A program made the position numbers and the translations under genes. DNA of 64,000 bases from Cinclus cinclus (Eukaryota > Chordata > Aves > Passeriformes > Cinclidae), in the NCBI RefSeq assembly GCF_963662255.1, contig NW_026912204.1, positions 124,001 through 188,000 on the forward strand. The letters are read 5' to 3'. The notes below the pieces were generated by a model. The model saw only the letters and a program-made list of their open reading frames with translations, was not told where the DNA came from and searched no databases. The stretch's first letter is position 1. The number at the start of each line of letters is the position of its first letter. Of the stretch, positions 10,917-23,173 are shown in pieces.

Positions 10917-12257
10917 CACTCTGGCAGCCTAGTTGCCAGCTTTCGGCAGCTGCTGTCCTAGCAAGGAAGCTCAGGGAGTCAAAGCCAGTGCCGGGCGGCA
11001 CCTTTCTGCTTTGCCCGCCTAAGCGGCGCCACGCTCCCTCGGATACTGTGTCCTTTCCCTCTGCACTGCGTCTGCCGAGGTGCTCTGTGCCTCTCGGAGC
11101 AGAAGGGCAAAGGACAATGTTTTCCACAGCAGGGTAGAAACGGCATTGCTAGCAGGAAAGCTAGATGCCTTGGAACTGTCCCCTTAGCCCTTGCCACTCA
11201 CTTCAGGCTCGTACGCTGAGCAGAACAGCCTGCTTGTTCTGAAGCTTCGCTGGCTGCCGTTCGTGCCCAGACGTGATTTCCTTCCCAAGGAGGCGAAGCG
11301 CCGTCTACTTCTCTCACCGAGCACGCTGCTCCTGGCTTTCGCTTCTGCCGCAGCCATTGCGTTCTGCTTTTCTTGTCTCGTGAATGGAGACGGAAAGCTT
11401 CTCGGCTACAATCTCGCCTAGAACAACTGCGGCTACACATTAAGCTCGCCCGGAACGCCCTGCTGAAACTTGCCTTCTGGCACCCCATTCGCGGGGCAGC
11501 CGTCTTTCTTCGGCCACCTGCCAAGTGGCTCCATATCGCCGCGCTCGTTGCACTCCGCTTGTCAGATTGGCTTCCCGTGGCGCTGATTTCAGCCTGGCCA
11601 AATACTAGCAATGCGGAGAGCTGTCTCGCAGACAATCCTGTTCCAGCATAGAAATTTGTCCTGCAATGTTCCCCCCTCTTTTCCCCCATGGTGTTGCTCT
11701 GATGAATGCCTTGAGCATGGAACGACTTAAGCCAGCAAGTATTCCTCGCCGGCCACCTCTCGCTGTGCAAGAGGTATGCCGTGGACCCTTTGAACGCTGC
11801 CAAGCAAAAAGCAGAGCAGTGACCATAAAAGCGAGGAGAGAGCATGCACGAAGCACACTAGTTCTGTCTAGTGCTTTCCGTGCAGAGAGGCGGCAAAGCT
11901 GAATGCCGTGCCAGAGCTTCACTTCTCGCTGGAGCACAGGAAGGCAAGAATGAAGAGGCAGAACACAGCCTTGGTTTCAGCAGCCTCCGGGACTGCAAAA
12001 GTTCAGCAATAGCTCTGTCAAAGCAGAACTCGGCTGAGAATGCTCTCGCAGCTTGGGAAAGTTAGGCGCAGCTGTTGACCAGCTCTGCCCGTGGCCACAG
12101 GCTGCTTCTTCCACCTTCACTGTGGCAGAGCTTTTGCGGAACAGAGACGGCATTCTTCAAGGGCGTGTTCTCCAGGGTGCTGTGAAACAGAGCCTAGCAC
12201 GCTGTCTCGCTGATACTGGCTTTCGGCAAGCAGGCGTGCCAGACCGCCTACATTCTG
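10917..12257 (+). repeat. Monomer 9, class B, short
   Basis: Start-0, end-t. Private T-to-C at 11141 (GAAACGGC). ACGTGAT at 11271, a CpG-to-TpG change, is shared only with monomer 14. Confidence 0.9.
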
Positions 12258-13636
12258 CACTCTGGCAGCCTAGTTGCCAGCTTTCGGCTGCTGCTGTCCT
12301 AGCAAGGAAGCTCAGGGAGTCAAAGCCAGTGCCGGGCGGCACCTTTCTGCTTTGCCCGCCTAAGCGGCGTCACGCTCCCTCGGATACTGTGTCCTTTCCC
12401 TCTGCACTGCGTCTGCCGAGGTGCTCTGTGCCTCTCGGAGCAGAAGGGCAAAGGACAATGTTTTCCACAGCAGGGTAGAAATGGCATTGCTAGCAGGAAA
12501 GCTAGATGCCTTGGAACTGTCCCCTTAGCCCTTGCCACTCACTTCAGGCTCGTACGCTGAGCAGAACAGCCTGCTGTTCTGAAGCTTCGCTGGCTGCCGT
12601 TCGTGCCCAGACGCGATTTCCTTCCCAAGGAGGCGAAGCGCCGTCTACTTCTCGCAGCGAGCACGCTGCTCCTGGCTATCGCTTCTGCCGCAACGAGCTC
12701 GCTACGAGCACTTTTCTTCTCAACCCTCTAGACCATTGCGTTCTGCTTTTCTTGTCTCGTGAATGGAGACGGAAAGCTTCTCGGCTACAATCTCGCCTAG
12801 AACAACTGCGGCTACACATTAAGCTCGCCCGCAACGCCCTGCTGAAACTTGCCTTCTGGCACCACATTCGCGGGGCAGCCGTCTTTCTTCGGCCACCTGC
12901 CAAGTGGCCCCATATCGCCGCGCTCGTTGCACTCCGCTTGTCAGATTGGCTTCCCGTGGCGCTGATTTCAGCCTGGCCAAATACTAGCGCTGCGGAGAGC
13001 TGTCTCGCAGACAATCATGTTCCAGCATAGAAATTTGTCCTGCAATGTTCCCCCCTCTTTTCCCGCATTGTGCTGCTCTGATGAATGCCTTGAGCATGGA
13101 ACGACTTAAGCCAGCAAGTATTCCTCGCCGGCCACCTCTCGCTGTGCAAGAGGTATGCCGTGGACCCTTTGAACGCTGCCAAGCAAAAAGCAGAGCAGTG
13201 ACCATAAAAGCGAGGAGAGAGCATGCACGAAGCACACTAGTTCTGTCTAGTGCTTTCCGTGCAGAGAGGCGGCAAAGCTGAATGCCGTGCCAGAGCTTCA
13301 CTTCTCGCTGGAGCACAGGAAGGCAAGAATGAAGAGGCAGAACACAGCCTTGGTTTCAGCAGCCTCCGGGACTGCAAAAGTTCAGCAATAGCTCTGTCAA
13401 AGCAGAACTCGGCTGAGAATGCTCTCGCAGCTTGGGAAAGTTAGGCGCAGCTGTTGACCAGCTCTGCCCGTGGCCACAGGCTGCTTCTTCCACCTTCACT
13501 GTGGCAGAGCTTTTGCGGAACAGAGACGGCATTCTTCAAGGGCGTGTTCTCCAGGGTGCTGTGAAACAGACCCTAGCACGCTGTCTCGCTGATCCTGGCT
13601 TTCGGCAAGCAGGCGTGCCAGACCGCTGACATTCTG
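12258..13636 (+). repeat. Monomer 10, class C, long
   Basis: Start-v (CGGCTGCTG, GGCGTCACG), end-g with ACAGACCC instead of ACAGAGCC. CTGGCTATCG and CCCGCAACG as in monomer 5. Closely matches monomer 24. Confidence 0.9.
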
Positions 13637-15015
13637 CACTCTGGCAGCCTAGTTGCCAGCTTTCGGCAGCTGCTGTCCTAGCAAGGAAGCTCAGGGAGTC
13701 AAAGCCAGTGCCGGGCGGCACCTTTCTGCTTTGCCCGCCTAAGCGGCGCCACGCTCCCTCGGATACTGTGTCCTTTCCCTCTGCACTGCGTCTGCCGAGG
13801 TGCTCTGTGCCTCTCGGAGCAGAAAGGCAAAGGACAATGTTTTCCACAGCAGGGTAGTAATGGCATTGCTAGCAGGAAAGCTAGATGCCTTGGAACTGTC
13901 CCCTTAGCCCTTGCCACTCACTTCAGGCTCGTACGCTGAGCAGAACAGCCTGCTGTTCTGAAGCTTCGCTGGCTGCCGTTCGTGCCCAGACGCGATTTCC
14001 TTCCCAAGGAGGCGAAGCGCCGTCTACTTCTCGCAGCGAGCACGCTGCTCCTGGCTTTCGCTTCTGCCGCAACGAGCTCGCTACGAGCACTTTTCTTCTC
14101 AACCCTCTAGACCATTGCGTTCTGCTTTTCTTGTCTCGTGAATGGAGACGGAAAGCTTCTCGGCTACAATCTCGCCTAGAACAACTGCGGCTACACATTA
14201 AGCTCGCCCGCAACGCCCTGCTGAAACTTGCCTTCTGGCACCACATTCGCGGGGCAGCCGTCTTTCTTCGGCCACCTGCCAAGTGGCTCCATATCGCCGC
14301 GCTCGTTGCACTCCGCTTGTCAGATTGGCTTCCCGTGGCGCTGATTTCAGCCTGGCCAAATACTAGCGCTGCGGAGAGCTGTCTCGCAGACAATCATGTT
14401 CCAGCATAGAAATTTGTCCTGCAATGTTCCCCCCTCTTTTCCCGCATTGTGCTGCTCTGATGAATGCCTTGAGCATGGAACGACTTAAGCCAGCAAGTAT
14501 TCCTCGCCGGTCACCTCTCGCTGTGCAAGAGGTATGCCGTGGACCCTTGGAACGCTGCCAAGCAAAAAGCAGAGCAGTGACCATAAAAGCGAGGAGAGAG
14601 CATGCACGAAGCACACTAGTTCTGTCTAGTGCTTTCCGTGCAGAGAGGCAGCAAAGCTGAATGCCGTGCCAGAGCTTCACTTCTCGCTGGAGCACAGGAA
14701 GGCAAGAATGAAGAGGCAGAACACAGCCTTGGTTTCAGCAGCCTCCGGGGCTGCAAAAGTTCAGCAATAGCTCTGTCAAAGCAGAACTCGGCTGAGAATG
14801 CTCTCGCAGCTTGGGAAAGTTAGGCGCAGCTGTTGACCAGCTCTGCCCGTGGCCACAGGCTGCTTCTTCCACCTTCACTGTGGCAGAGCTTTTGCGGAAC
14901 AGAGACGGCATTCTTCAAGTGCGTGTTCTCCAGGGTGCTGTGAAACAGAGCCTAGCACGCTGTCTCGCTGATCCTGGCTTTCGGCAAGCAGGCGTGCCAG
15001 ACCGCTGACATTCTG
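13637..15015 (+). repeat. Monomer 11, class A, long
   Basis: A at site 189 and T at site 222 (GTAGTAATGG), a pair shared only with monomers 25 and 33. CCCGCAACG, GGGG run, GCTCCAT, class A right half, end-v. Confidence 0.9.
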
Positions 15016-16356
15016 CACTCTGGCAGCCTAGTTGCCAGCTTTCGGCAGCTGCTGTCCTAGCAAGGAAGCTCAGGGAGTCAAAGCCAGTGCCGGGCGGCAC
15101 CTTTCTGCTTTGCCCGCCTAAGCGGCGCCACGCTCCCTCGGATACTGTGTCCTTTCCCTCTGCACTGCGTCTGCCGAGGTGCTCTGTGCCTCTCGGAGCA
15201 GAAGGGCAAAGGACAATGTTTTCCACAGCAGGGTAGAAATGGCATTGCTAGCAGGAAAGCTAGATGCCTTGGAACTGTCCCCTTAGCCCTTGCCACTCAC
15301 TTCAGGCTCGTACGCTGAGCAGAACAGCCTGCTTGTTCTGAAGCTTCGCTGGCTGCCGTTCGTGCCCAGACGCGATTTCCTTCCCAAGGAGGCGAAGCGC
15401 CGTCTACTTCTCTCACCGAGCACGCTGCTCCTGGCTTTCGCTTCTGCCGCAGCCATTGCGTTCTGCTTTTCTTGTCTCGTGAATGGAGACGGAAAGCTTC
15501 TCGGCTACAATCTCGCCTAGAACAACTGCGGCTACACATTAAGCTCGCCCGGAACGCCCTGCTGAAACTTGCCTTCTGGCACCCCATTCGCGGGGCAGCC
15601 GTCTTTCTTCGGCCACCTGCCAAGTGGCTCCATATCGCCGCGCTCGTTGCACTCCGCTTGTCAGATTGGCTTCCCGTGGCGCTGATTTCAGCCTGGCCAA
15701 ATACTAGCAATGCGGAGAGCTGTCTCGCAGACAATCCTGTTCCAGCATAGAAATTTGTCCTGCAATGTTCCCCCCTCTTTTCCCCCATGGTGTTGCTCTG
15801 ATGAATGCCTTGAGCATGGAACGACTTAAGCCAGCAAGTATTCCTCGCCGGCCACCTCTCGCTGTGCAAGAGGTATGCCGTGGACCCTTTGAACGCTGCC
15901 AAGCAAAAAGCAGAGCAGTGACCATAAAAGCGAGGAGAGAGCATGCACGAAGCACACTAGTTCTGTCTAGTGCTTTCCGTGCAGAGAGGCGGCAAAGCTG
16001 AATGCCGTGCCAGAGCTTCACTTCTCGCTGGAGCACAGGAAGGCAAGAATGAAGAGGCAGAACACAGCCTTGGTTTCAGCAGCCTCCGGGACTGCAAAAG
16101 TTCAGCAATAGCTCTGTCAAAGCAGAACTCGGCTGAGAATGCTCTCGCAGCTTGGGAAAGTTAGGCGCAGCTGTTGACCAGCTCTGCCCGTGGCCACAGG
16201 CTGCTTCTTCCACCTTCACTGTGGCAGAGCTTTTGCGGAACAGAGACGGCATTCTTCAAGGGCGTGTTCTCCAGGGTGCTGTGAAACAGAGCCTAGCACG
16301 CTGTCTCGCTGATACTGGCTTTCGGCAAGCAGGCGTGCCAGACCGCCTACATTCTG
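15016..16356 (+). repeat. Monomer 12, class B, short
   Basis: Standard short B unit, start-0, end-t (GCCTAC). I saw no private change. Confidence 0.9.
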
Positions 16357-17734
16357 CACTCTGGCAGCCTAGTTGCCAGCTTTCGGCAGCTGCTGTCCTA
16401 GCAAGGAAGCTCAGGGAGTCAAAGCCAGTGCCGGGCAGCACCTTTCTGCTTTGCCCGCCTAAGCGGCGCCACGCTCCCTCGGATACTGTGTCCTTTCCCT
16501 CTGCACTGCGTCTGCCGAAGTACTCTGTGCCTCTCGGAGCAGAAGGGCAAAGGACAATGTTTTCCACAGCAGGGTAGAAATGGCATTGCTAGCAGGAAAG
16601 CTAGATGCCTTGGAACTGTCCCCTTAGCCCTTGCCACTCACTTCAGGCTCGTACGCTGAGCAGAACAGCCTGCTGTTCTGAAGCTTCGCTGGCTGCCCTT
16701 CGTGCCCAGACGCGATTTCCTTCCCAAGGAGGCGAAGCGCCGTCTACTTCTCGCAGCGAGCACGCTGCTCCTGGCTTTCGCTTCTGCCGCAACGAGCTCG
16801 CTACGAGCACTTTTCTTCTCAACCCTCTAGACCATTGCGTTCTGCTTTTCTTGTCTCGTGAATGGAGACGGAAAGCTTCTCGGCTACAATCTCGCCTAGA
16901 ACAACTGCGGCTACACATTAAGCTCGCCCGGAACGCCCTGCTGAAACTTGCCTTCTGGCACCACATTCGCGGGCAGCCGTCTTTCTTCGGCCACCTGCCA
17001 AGTGGCCCCATATCGCCGCGCTCGTTGCACTCCGCTTGTCAGATTGGCTTCCCGTGGCGCTGATTTCAGCCTGGCCAAATACTAGCGCTGCGGAGAGCTG
17101 TCTCGCAGACAATCATGTTCCAGCATAGAAATTTGTCCTGCAATGTTCCCCCCTCTTTTCCCGCATTGTGCTGCTCTGATGAATGCCTTGAGCATGGAAC
17201 GACTTAAGCCAGCAAGTATTCCTCGCCGGTCACCTCTCGCTGTGCAAGAGGTATGCCGTGGACCCTTGGAACGCTGCCAAGCAAAAAGCAGAGCAGTGAC
17301 CATAAAAGCGAGGAGAGAGCATGCACGAAGCACACTAGTTCTGTCTAGTGCTTTCCGTGCAGAGAGGCAGCAAAGCTGAATGCCGTGCCAGAGCTTCACT
17401 TCTCGCTGGAGCACAGGAAGGCAAGAATGAAGAGGCAGAACACAGCCTTGGTTTCAGCAGCCTCCGGGGCTGCAAAAGTTCAGCAATAGCTCTGTCAAAG
17501 CAGAACTCGGCTGAGAATGCTCTCGCAGCTTGGGAAAGTTAGGCGCAGCTGTTGACCAGCTCTGCCCGTGGCCACAGGCTGCTTCTTCCACCTTCACTGT
17601 GGCAGAGCTTTTGCGGAACAGAGACGGCATTCTTCAAGTGCGTGTTCTCCAGGGTGCTGTGAAACAGAGCCTAGCACGCTGTCTCGCTGATCCTGGCTTT
17701 CGGCAAGCAGGCGTGCCAGACCGCTGACATTCTG
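16357..17734 (+). repeat. Monomer 13, class A, long
   Basis: 1378 bp. Start-s and start-k. CTGCCCTTCG (G342C), a variant also in monomers 27, 31, 33, 37, 41 and 44 but not in the equivalent positions (3, 8) of the earlier higher-order copies. End-v. Confidence 0.9.
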
Positions 17735-19075
17735 CACTCTGGCAGCCTAGTTGCCAGCTTTCGGCAGCTGCTGTCCTAGCAAGGAAGCTCAGGGAGTCAA
17801 AGCCAGTGCCGGGCGGCACCTTTCTGCTTTGCCCGCCTAAGCGGCGCCACGCTCCCTCGGATACTGTGTCCTTTCCCTCTGCACTGCGTCTGCCGAGGTG
17901 CTCTCTGCCTCTCGGAGCAGAAGGGCAAAGGACAATGTTTTCCACAGCAGGGTAGAAATGGCATTGCTAGCAGGAAAGCTAGATGCCTTGGAACTGTCCC
18001 CTTAGCCCTTGCCACTCACTTCAGGCTCGTACGCTGAGCAGAACAGCCTGCTTGTTCTGAAGCTTCGCTGGCTGCCGTTCGTGCCCAGACGTGATTTCCT
18101 TCCCAAGGAGGCGAAGCGCCGTCTACTTCTCTCACCGAGCACGCTGCTCCTGGCTTTCGCTTCTGCCGCAGCCATTGCGTTCTGCTTTTCTTGTCTCGTG
18201 AATGGAGACGGAAAGCTTCTCGGCTACAATCTCGCCTAGAACAACTGCGGCTACACATTAAGCTCGCCTGGAACGCCCTGCTGAAACTTGCCTTCTGGCA
18301 CCCCATTCGCGGGGCAGCCGTCTTTCTTCGGCCACCTGCCAAGTGGCTCCATATCGCCGCGCTCGTTGCACTCCGCTTGTCAGATTGGCTTCCCGTGGCG
18401 CTGATTTCAGCCTGGCCAAATACTAGCAATGCGGAGAGCTGTCTCGCAGACAATCCTGTTCCAGCATAGAAATTTGTCCTGCAATGTTCCCCCCTCTTTT
18501 CCCCCATGGTGTTGCTCTGATGAATGCCTTGAGCATGGAACGACTTAAGCCAGCAAGTATTCCTCGCCGGCCACCTCTCGCTGTGCAAGAGGTATGCCGT
18601 GGACCCTTTGAACGCTGCCAAGCAAAAAGCAGAGCAGTGACCATAAAAGCGAGGAGAGAGCATGCACGAAGCACACTAGTTCTGTCTAGTGCTTTCCGTG
18701 CAGAGAGGCGGCAAAGCTGAATGCCGTGCCAGAGCTTCACTTCTCGCTGGAGCACAGGAAGGCAAGAATGAAGAGGCAGAACACAGCCTTGGTTTCAGCA
18801 GCCTCCGGGACTGCAAAAGTTCAGCAATAGCTCTGTCAAAGCAGAACTCGGCTGAGAATGCTCTCGCAGCTTGGGAAAGTTAGGCGCAGCTGTTGACCAG
18901 CTCTGCCCGTGGCCACAGGCTGCTTCTTCCACCTTCACTGTGGCAGAGCTTTTGCGGAACAGAGACGGCATTCTTCAAGGGCGTGTTCTCCAGGGTGCTG
19001 TGAAACAGAGCCTAGCACGCTGTCTCGCTGATACTGGCTTTCGGCAAGCAGGCGTGCCAGACCGCCTACATTCTG
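17735..19075 (+). repeat. Monomer 14, class B, short
   Basis: ACGTGAT at 18089 shared with monomer 9. CTCTCTGCC at about 17905, otherwise only in monomer 29. Private C-to-T at 18269 (GCCTGG), a CpG loss. End-t. Confidence 0.9.
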
Positions 19076-20453
19076 CACTCTGGCAGCCTAGTTGCCAGCT
19101 TTCGGCAGCTGCTGTCCTAGCAAGGAAGCTCAGGGAGTCAAAGCCAGTGCCGGGCAGCACCTTTCTGCTTTGCCCGCCTAAGCGGCGCCACGCTCCCTCG
19201 GATACTGTGTCCTTTCCCTCTGCACTGCGTCTGCCGAAGTACTCTGTGCCTCTCGGAGCAGAAGGGCAAAGGACAATGTTTTCCACAGCAGGGTAGAAAT
19301 GGCATTGCTAGCAGGAAAGCTAGATGCCTTGGAACTGTCCCCTTAGCCCTTGCCACTCACTTCAGGCTCGTACGCTGAGCAGAACAGCCTGCTGTTCTGA
19401 AGCTTCGCTGGCTGGCGTTCGTGCCCAGACGCGATTTCCTTCCCAAGGAGGCGAAGCGCCGTCTACTTCTCGCAGCGAGCACGCTGCTCCTGGCTTTCGC
19501 TTCTGCCGCAACGAGCTCGCTACGAGCACTTTTCTTCTCAACCCTCTAGACCATTGCGTTCTGCTTTTCTTGTCTCGTGAATGGAGACGGAAAGCTTCTC
19601 GGCTACAATCTCGCCTAGAACAACTGCGGCTACACATTAAGCTCGCCCGGAACGCCCTGCTGAAACTTGCCTTCTGGCACCACATTCGCGGGCAGCCGTC
19701 TTTCTTCGGCCACCTGCCAAGTGGCCCCATATCGCCGCGCTCGTTGCACTCCGCTTGTCAGATTGGCTTCCCGTGGCGCTGATTTCAGCCTGGCCAAATA
19801 CTAGCGCTGCGGAGAGCTGTCTCGCAGACAATCATGTTCCAGCATAGAAATTTGTCCTGCAATGTTCCCCCCTCTTTTCCCGCATTGTGCTGCTCTGATG
19901 AATGCCTTGAGCATGGAACGACTTAAGCCAGCAAGTATTCCTCGCCGGTCACCTCTCGCTGTGCAAGAGGTATGCCGTGGACCCTTGGAACGCTGCCAAG
20001 CAAAAAGCAGAGCAGTGACCATAAAAGCGAGGAGAGAGCATGCACGAAGCACACTAGTTCTGTCTAGTGCTTTCCATGCAGAGAGGCAGCAAAGCTGAAT
20101 GCCGTGCCAGAGCTTCACTTCTCGCTGGAGCACAGGAAGGCAAGAATGAAGAGGCAGAACACAGCCTTGGTTTCAGCAGCCTCCGGGGCTGCAAAAGTTC
20201 AGCAATAGCTCTGTCAAAGCAGAACTCGGCTGAGAATGCTCTCGCAGCTTGGGAAAGTTAGGCGCAGCTGTTGACCAGCTCTGCCCGTGGCCACAGGCTG
20301 CTTCTTCCACCTTCACTGTGGCAGAGCTTTTGCGGAACAGAGACGGCATTCTTCAAGTGCGTGTTCTCCAGGGTGCTGTGAAACAGAGCCTAGCACGCTG
20401 TCTCGCTGATCCTGGCTTTCGGCAAGCAGGCGTGCCAGACCGCTGACATTCTG
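19076..20453 (+). repeat. Monomer 15, class A, long
   Basis: 1378 bp, start-s and start-k, end-v. CTGGCGTTCG (C340G) near 19415 is shared with the recombinant short units 18 and 20. Private G-to-A at 20076 (TTCCATGC), a CpG loss in the right arm of the 38-bp palindrome. Confidence 0.9.
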
Positions 20454-21794
20454 CACTCTGGCAGCCTAGTTGCCAGCTTTCGGCAGCTGCTGTCCTAGCA
20501 AGGAAGCTCAGGGAGTCAAAGCCAGTGCCGGGCGGCACCTTTCTGCTTTGCCCGCCTAAGCGGCGCCACGCTCCCTCGGATACTGTGTCCTTTCCCTCTG
20601 CACTGCGTCTGCCGAGGTGCTCTGTGCCTCTCGGAGCAGAAGGGCAAAGGACAATGTTTTCCACAGCAGGGTAGAAATGGCATTGCTAGCAGGAAAGCTA
20701 GATGCCTTGGAACTGTCCCCTTAGCCCTTGCCACTCACTTCAGGCTCGTACGCTGAGCAGAACAGCCTGCTTGTTCTGAAGCTTCGCTGGCTGCCGTTCG
20801 TGCCCAGACGCGATTTCCTTCCCAAGGAGGCGAAGCGCCGTCTACTTCTCTCACCGAGCACGCTGCTCCTGGCTTTCGCTTCTGCCGCAGCCATTGCGTT
20901 CTGCTTTTCTTGTCTCGTGAATGGAGACGGAAAGCTTCTCGGCTACAATCTCGCCTAGAACAACTGCGGCTACACATTAAGCTCGCCCGGAACGCCCTGC
21001 TGAAACTTGCCTTCTGGCACCCCATTCGCGGGGCAGCCGTCTTTCTTCGGCCACCTGCCAAGTGGCCCCATATCGCCGCGCTCGTTGCACTCCGCTTGTC
21101 AGATTGGCTTCCCGTGGCGCTGATTTCAGCCTGGCCAAATACTAGCGCTGCGGAGAGCTGTCTCGCAGACAATCCTGTTCCAGCATAGAAATTTGTCCTG
21201 CAATGTTCCCCCCTCTTTTCCCGCATTGTGCTGCTCTGATGAATGCCTTGAGCATGGAACGACTTAAGCCAGCAAGTATTCCTCGCCGGCCACCTCTCGC
21301 TGTGCAAGAGGTATGCCGTGGACCCTTTGAACGCTGCCAAGCAAAAAGCAGAGCAGTGACCATAAAAGCGAGGAGAGAGCATGCACGAAGCACACTAGTT
21401 CTGTCTAGTGCTTTCCGTGCAGAGAGGCGGCAAAGCTGAATGCCGTGCCAGAGCTTCACTTCTCGCTGGAGCACAGGAAGGCAAGAATGAAGAGGCAGAA
21501 CACAGCCTTGGTTTCAGCAGCCTCCGGGACTGCAAAAGTTCAGCAATAGCTCTGTCAAAGCAGAACTCGGCTGAGAATGCTCTCGCAGCTTGGGAAAGTT
21601 AGGCGCAGCTGTTGACCAGCTCTGCCCGTGGCCACAGGCTGCTTCTTCCACCTTCACTGTGGCAGAGCTTTTGCGGAGCAGAGAGGGCATTCTTCAAGGG
21701 CGTGTTCTCCAGGGTGCTGTGAAACAGACCCTAGCACGCTGTCTCGCTGAAACTGGCTTTCGGCAAGCAGGCGTGCCAGACCGCCTACATTCTG
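20454..21794 (+). repeat. Monomer 16, class C, short (B-C mosaic)
   Basis: Left and middle are short-B type (CTTGTT, TCTCACC, CACCCC), then it switches to GCCCCAT, GCTGCGG and the class C right half. First unit with end-s (GAGCAGAGAGGG, ACAGACCC, GAAACT). The switch lies between CACCCC (about 21021) and GCCCCAT (about 21065). Confidence 0.9.
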
Positions 21795-23173
21795 CACTCT
21801 GGCAGCCTAGTTGCCAGCTTTCGGCTGCTGCTGTCCTAGCAAGGAAGCTCAGGGAGTCAAAGCCAGTGCCGGGCGGCACCTTTCTGCTTTGCCCGCCTAA
21901 GCGGCGTCACGCTCCCTCGGATACTGTGTCCTTTCCCTCTGCACTGCGTCTGCCGAGGTGCTCTGTGCCTCTCGGAGCAGAAGGGCAAAGGACAATGTTT
22001 TCCACAGCAGGGTAGAAATGGCATTGCTAGCAGGAAAGCTAGATGCCTTGGAACTGTCCCCTTAGCCCTTGCCACTCACTTCAGGCTCGTACGCTGAGCA
22101 GAACAGCCTGCTGTTCTGAAGCTTCGCTGGCTGCCGTTCGTGCCCAGACGCGATTTCCTTCCCAAGGAGGCGAAGCGCCGTCTACTTCTCGCAGAGAGCA
22201 CGCTGCTCCTGGCTTTCGCTTCTGCCGCAACGAGCTCGCTACGAGCACTTTTCTTCTCAACCCTCTAGACCATTGCGTTCTGCTTTTCTTGTCTCGTGAA
22301 TGGAGACGGAAAGCTTCTCGGCTACAATCTCGCCTAGAACAACTGCGGCTACACATTAAGCTCGCCCGCAACGCCCTGCTGAAACTTGCCTTCTGGCACC
22401 ACATTCGCGGGGCAGCCGTCTTTCTTCGGCCACCTGCCAAGTGGCCCCATATCGCCGCGCTCGTTGCACTCCGCTTGTCAGATTGGCTTCCCGTGGCGCT
22501 GATTTCAGCCTGGCCAAATACTAGCGCTGCGGAGAGCTGTCTCGCAGACAATCCTGTTCCAGCATAGAAATTTGTCCTGCAATGTTCCCCCCTCTTTTCC
22601 CCCATGGTGTTGCTCTGATGAATGCCTTGAGCATGGAACGACTTAAGCCAGCAAGTATTCCTCGCCGGCCACCTCTCGCTGTGCAAGAGGTATGCCGTGG
22701 ACCCTTGGAACGCTGCCAAGCAAAAAGCAGAGCAGTGACCATAAAAGCGAGGAGAGAGCATGCACGAAGCACACTAGTTCTGTCTAGTGCTTTCCGTGCA
22801 GAGAGGCAGCAAAGCTGAATGCCGTGCCAGAGCTTCACTTCTCGCTGGAGCACAGGAAGGCAAGAATGAAGAGGCAGAACACAGCCTTGGTTTCAGCAGC
22901 CTCCGGGGCTGCAAAAGTTCAGCAATAGCTCTGTCAAAGCAGAACTCGGCTGAGAATGCTCTCGCAGCTTGGGAAAGTTAGGCGCAGCTGTTGACCAGCT
23001 CTGCCCGTGGCCACAGGCTGCTTCTTCCACCTTCACTGTGGCAGAGCTTTTGCGGAACAGAGACGGCATTCTTCAAGTGCGTGTTCTCCAGGGTGCTGTG
23101 AAACAGAGCCTAGCACGCTGTCTCGCTGATCCTGGCTTTCGGCAAGCAGGCGTGCCAGACCGCTGACATTCTG
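21795..23173 (+). repeat. Monomer 17, class A, long (mosaic)
   Basis: Start-v as in long C units, then AGAGAG and CCCGCAACG as in monomer 19. B-like at sites 808-816 and 875, class A from 913 on. End-v. Confidence 0.9.

Larger units (their letters stand above)
6819..13636 (+). repeat. Five-monomer higher-order repeat, copy 2 (ABABC)
   Basis: Monomers 6-10 repeat the length and class order of monomers 1-5 exactly. Monomers 5 and 10 share the rare CTGGCTATCG variant. Monomer 9 carries ACGTGAT at 11271, found again at 18089, exactly 6818 bp further on. Confidence 0.85.
13637..19075 (+). repeat. Five-monomer higher-order repeat, copy 3, lacking its C unit
   Basis: Monomers 11-14 (A, B, A, B; 1379, 1341, 1378, 1341 bp) continue the 6818-bp phase. 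The expected long C unit is absent: an A unit (15) and a short C unit (16) follow. The regular five-unit pattern therefore breaks at about 19.1 kb. Confidence 0.75.
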
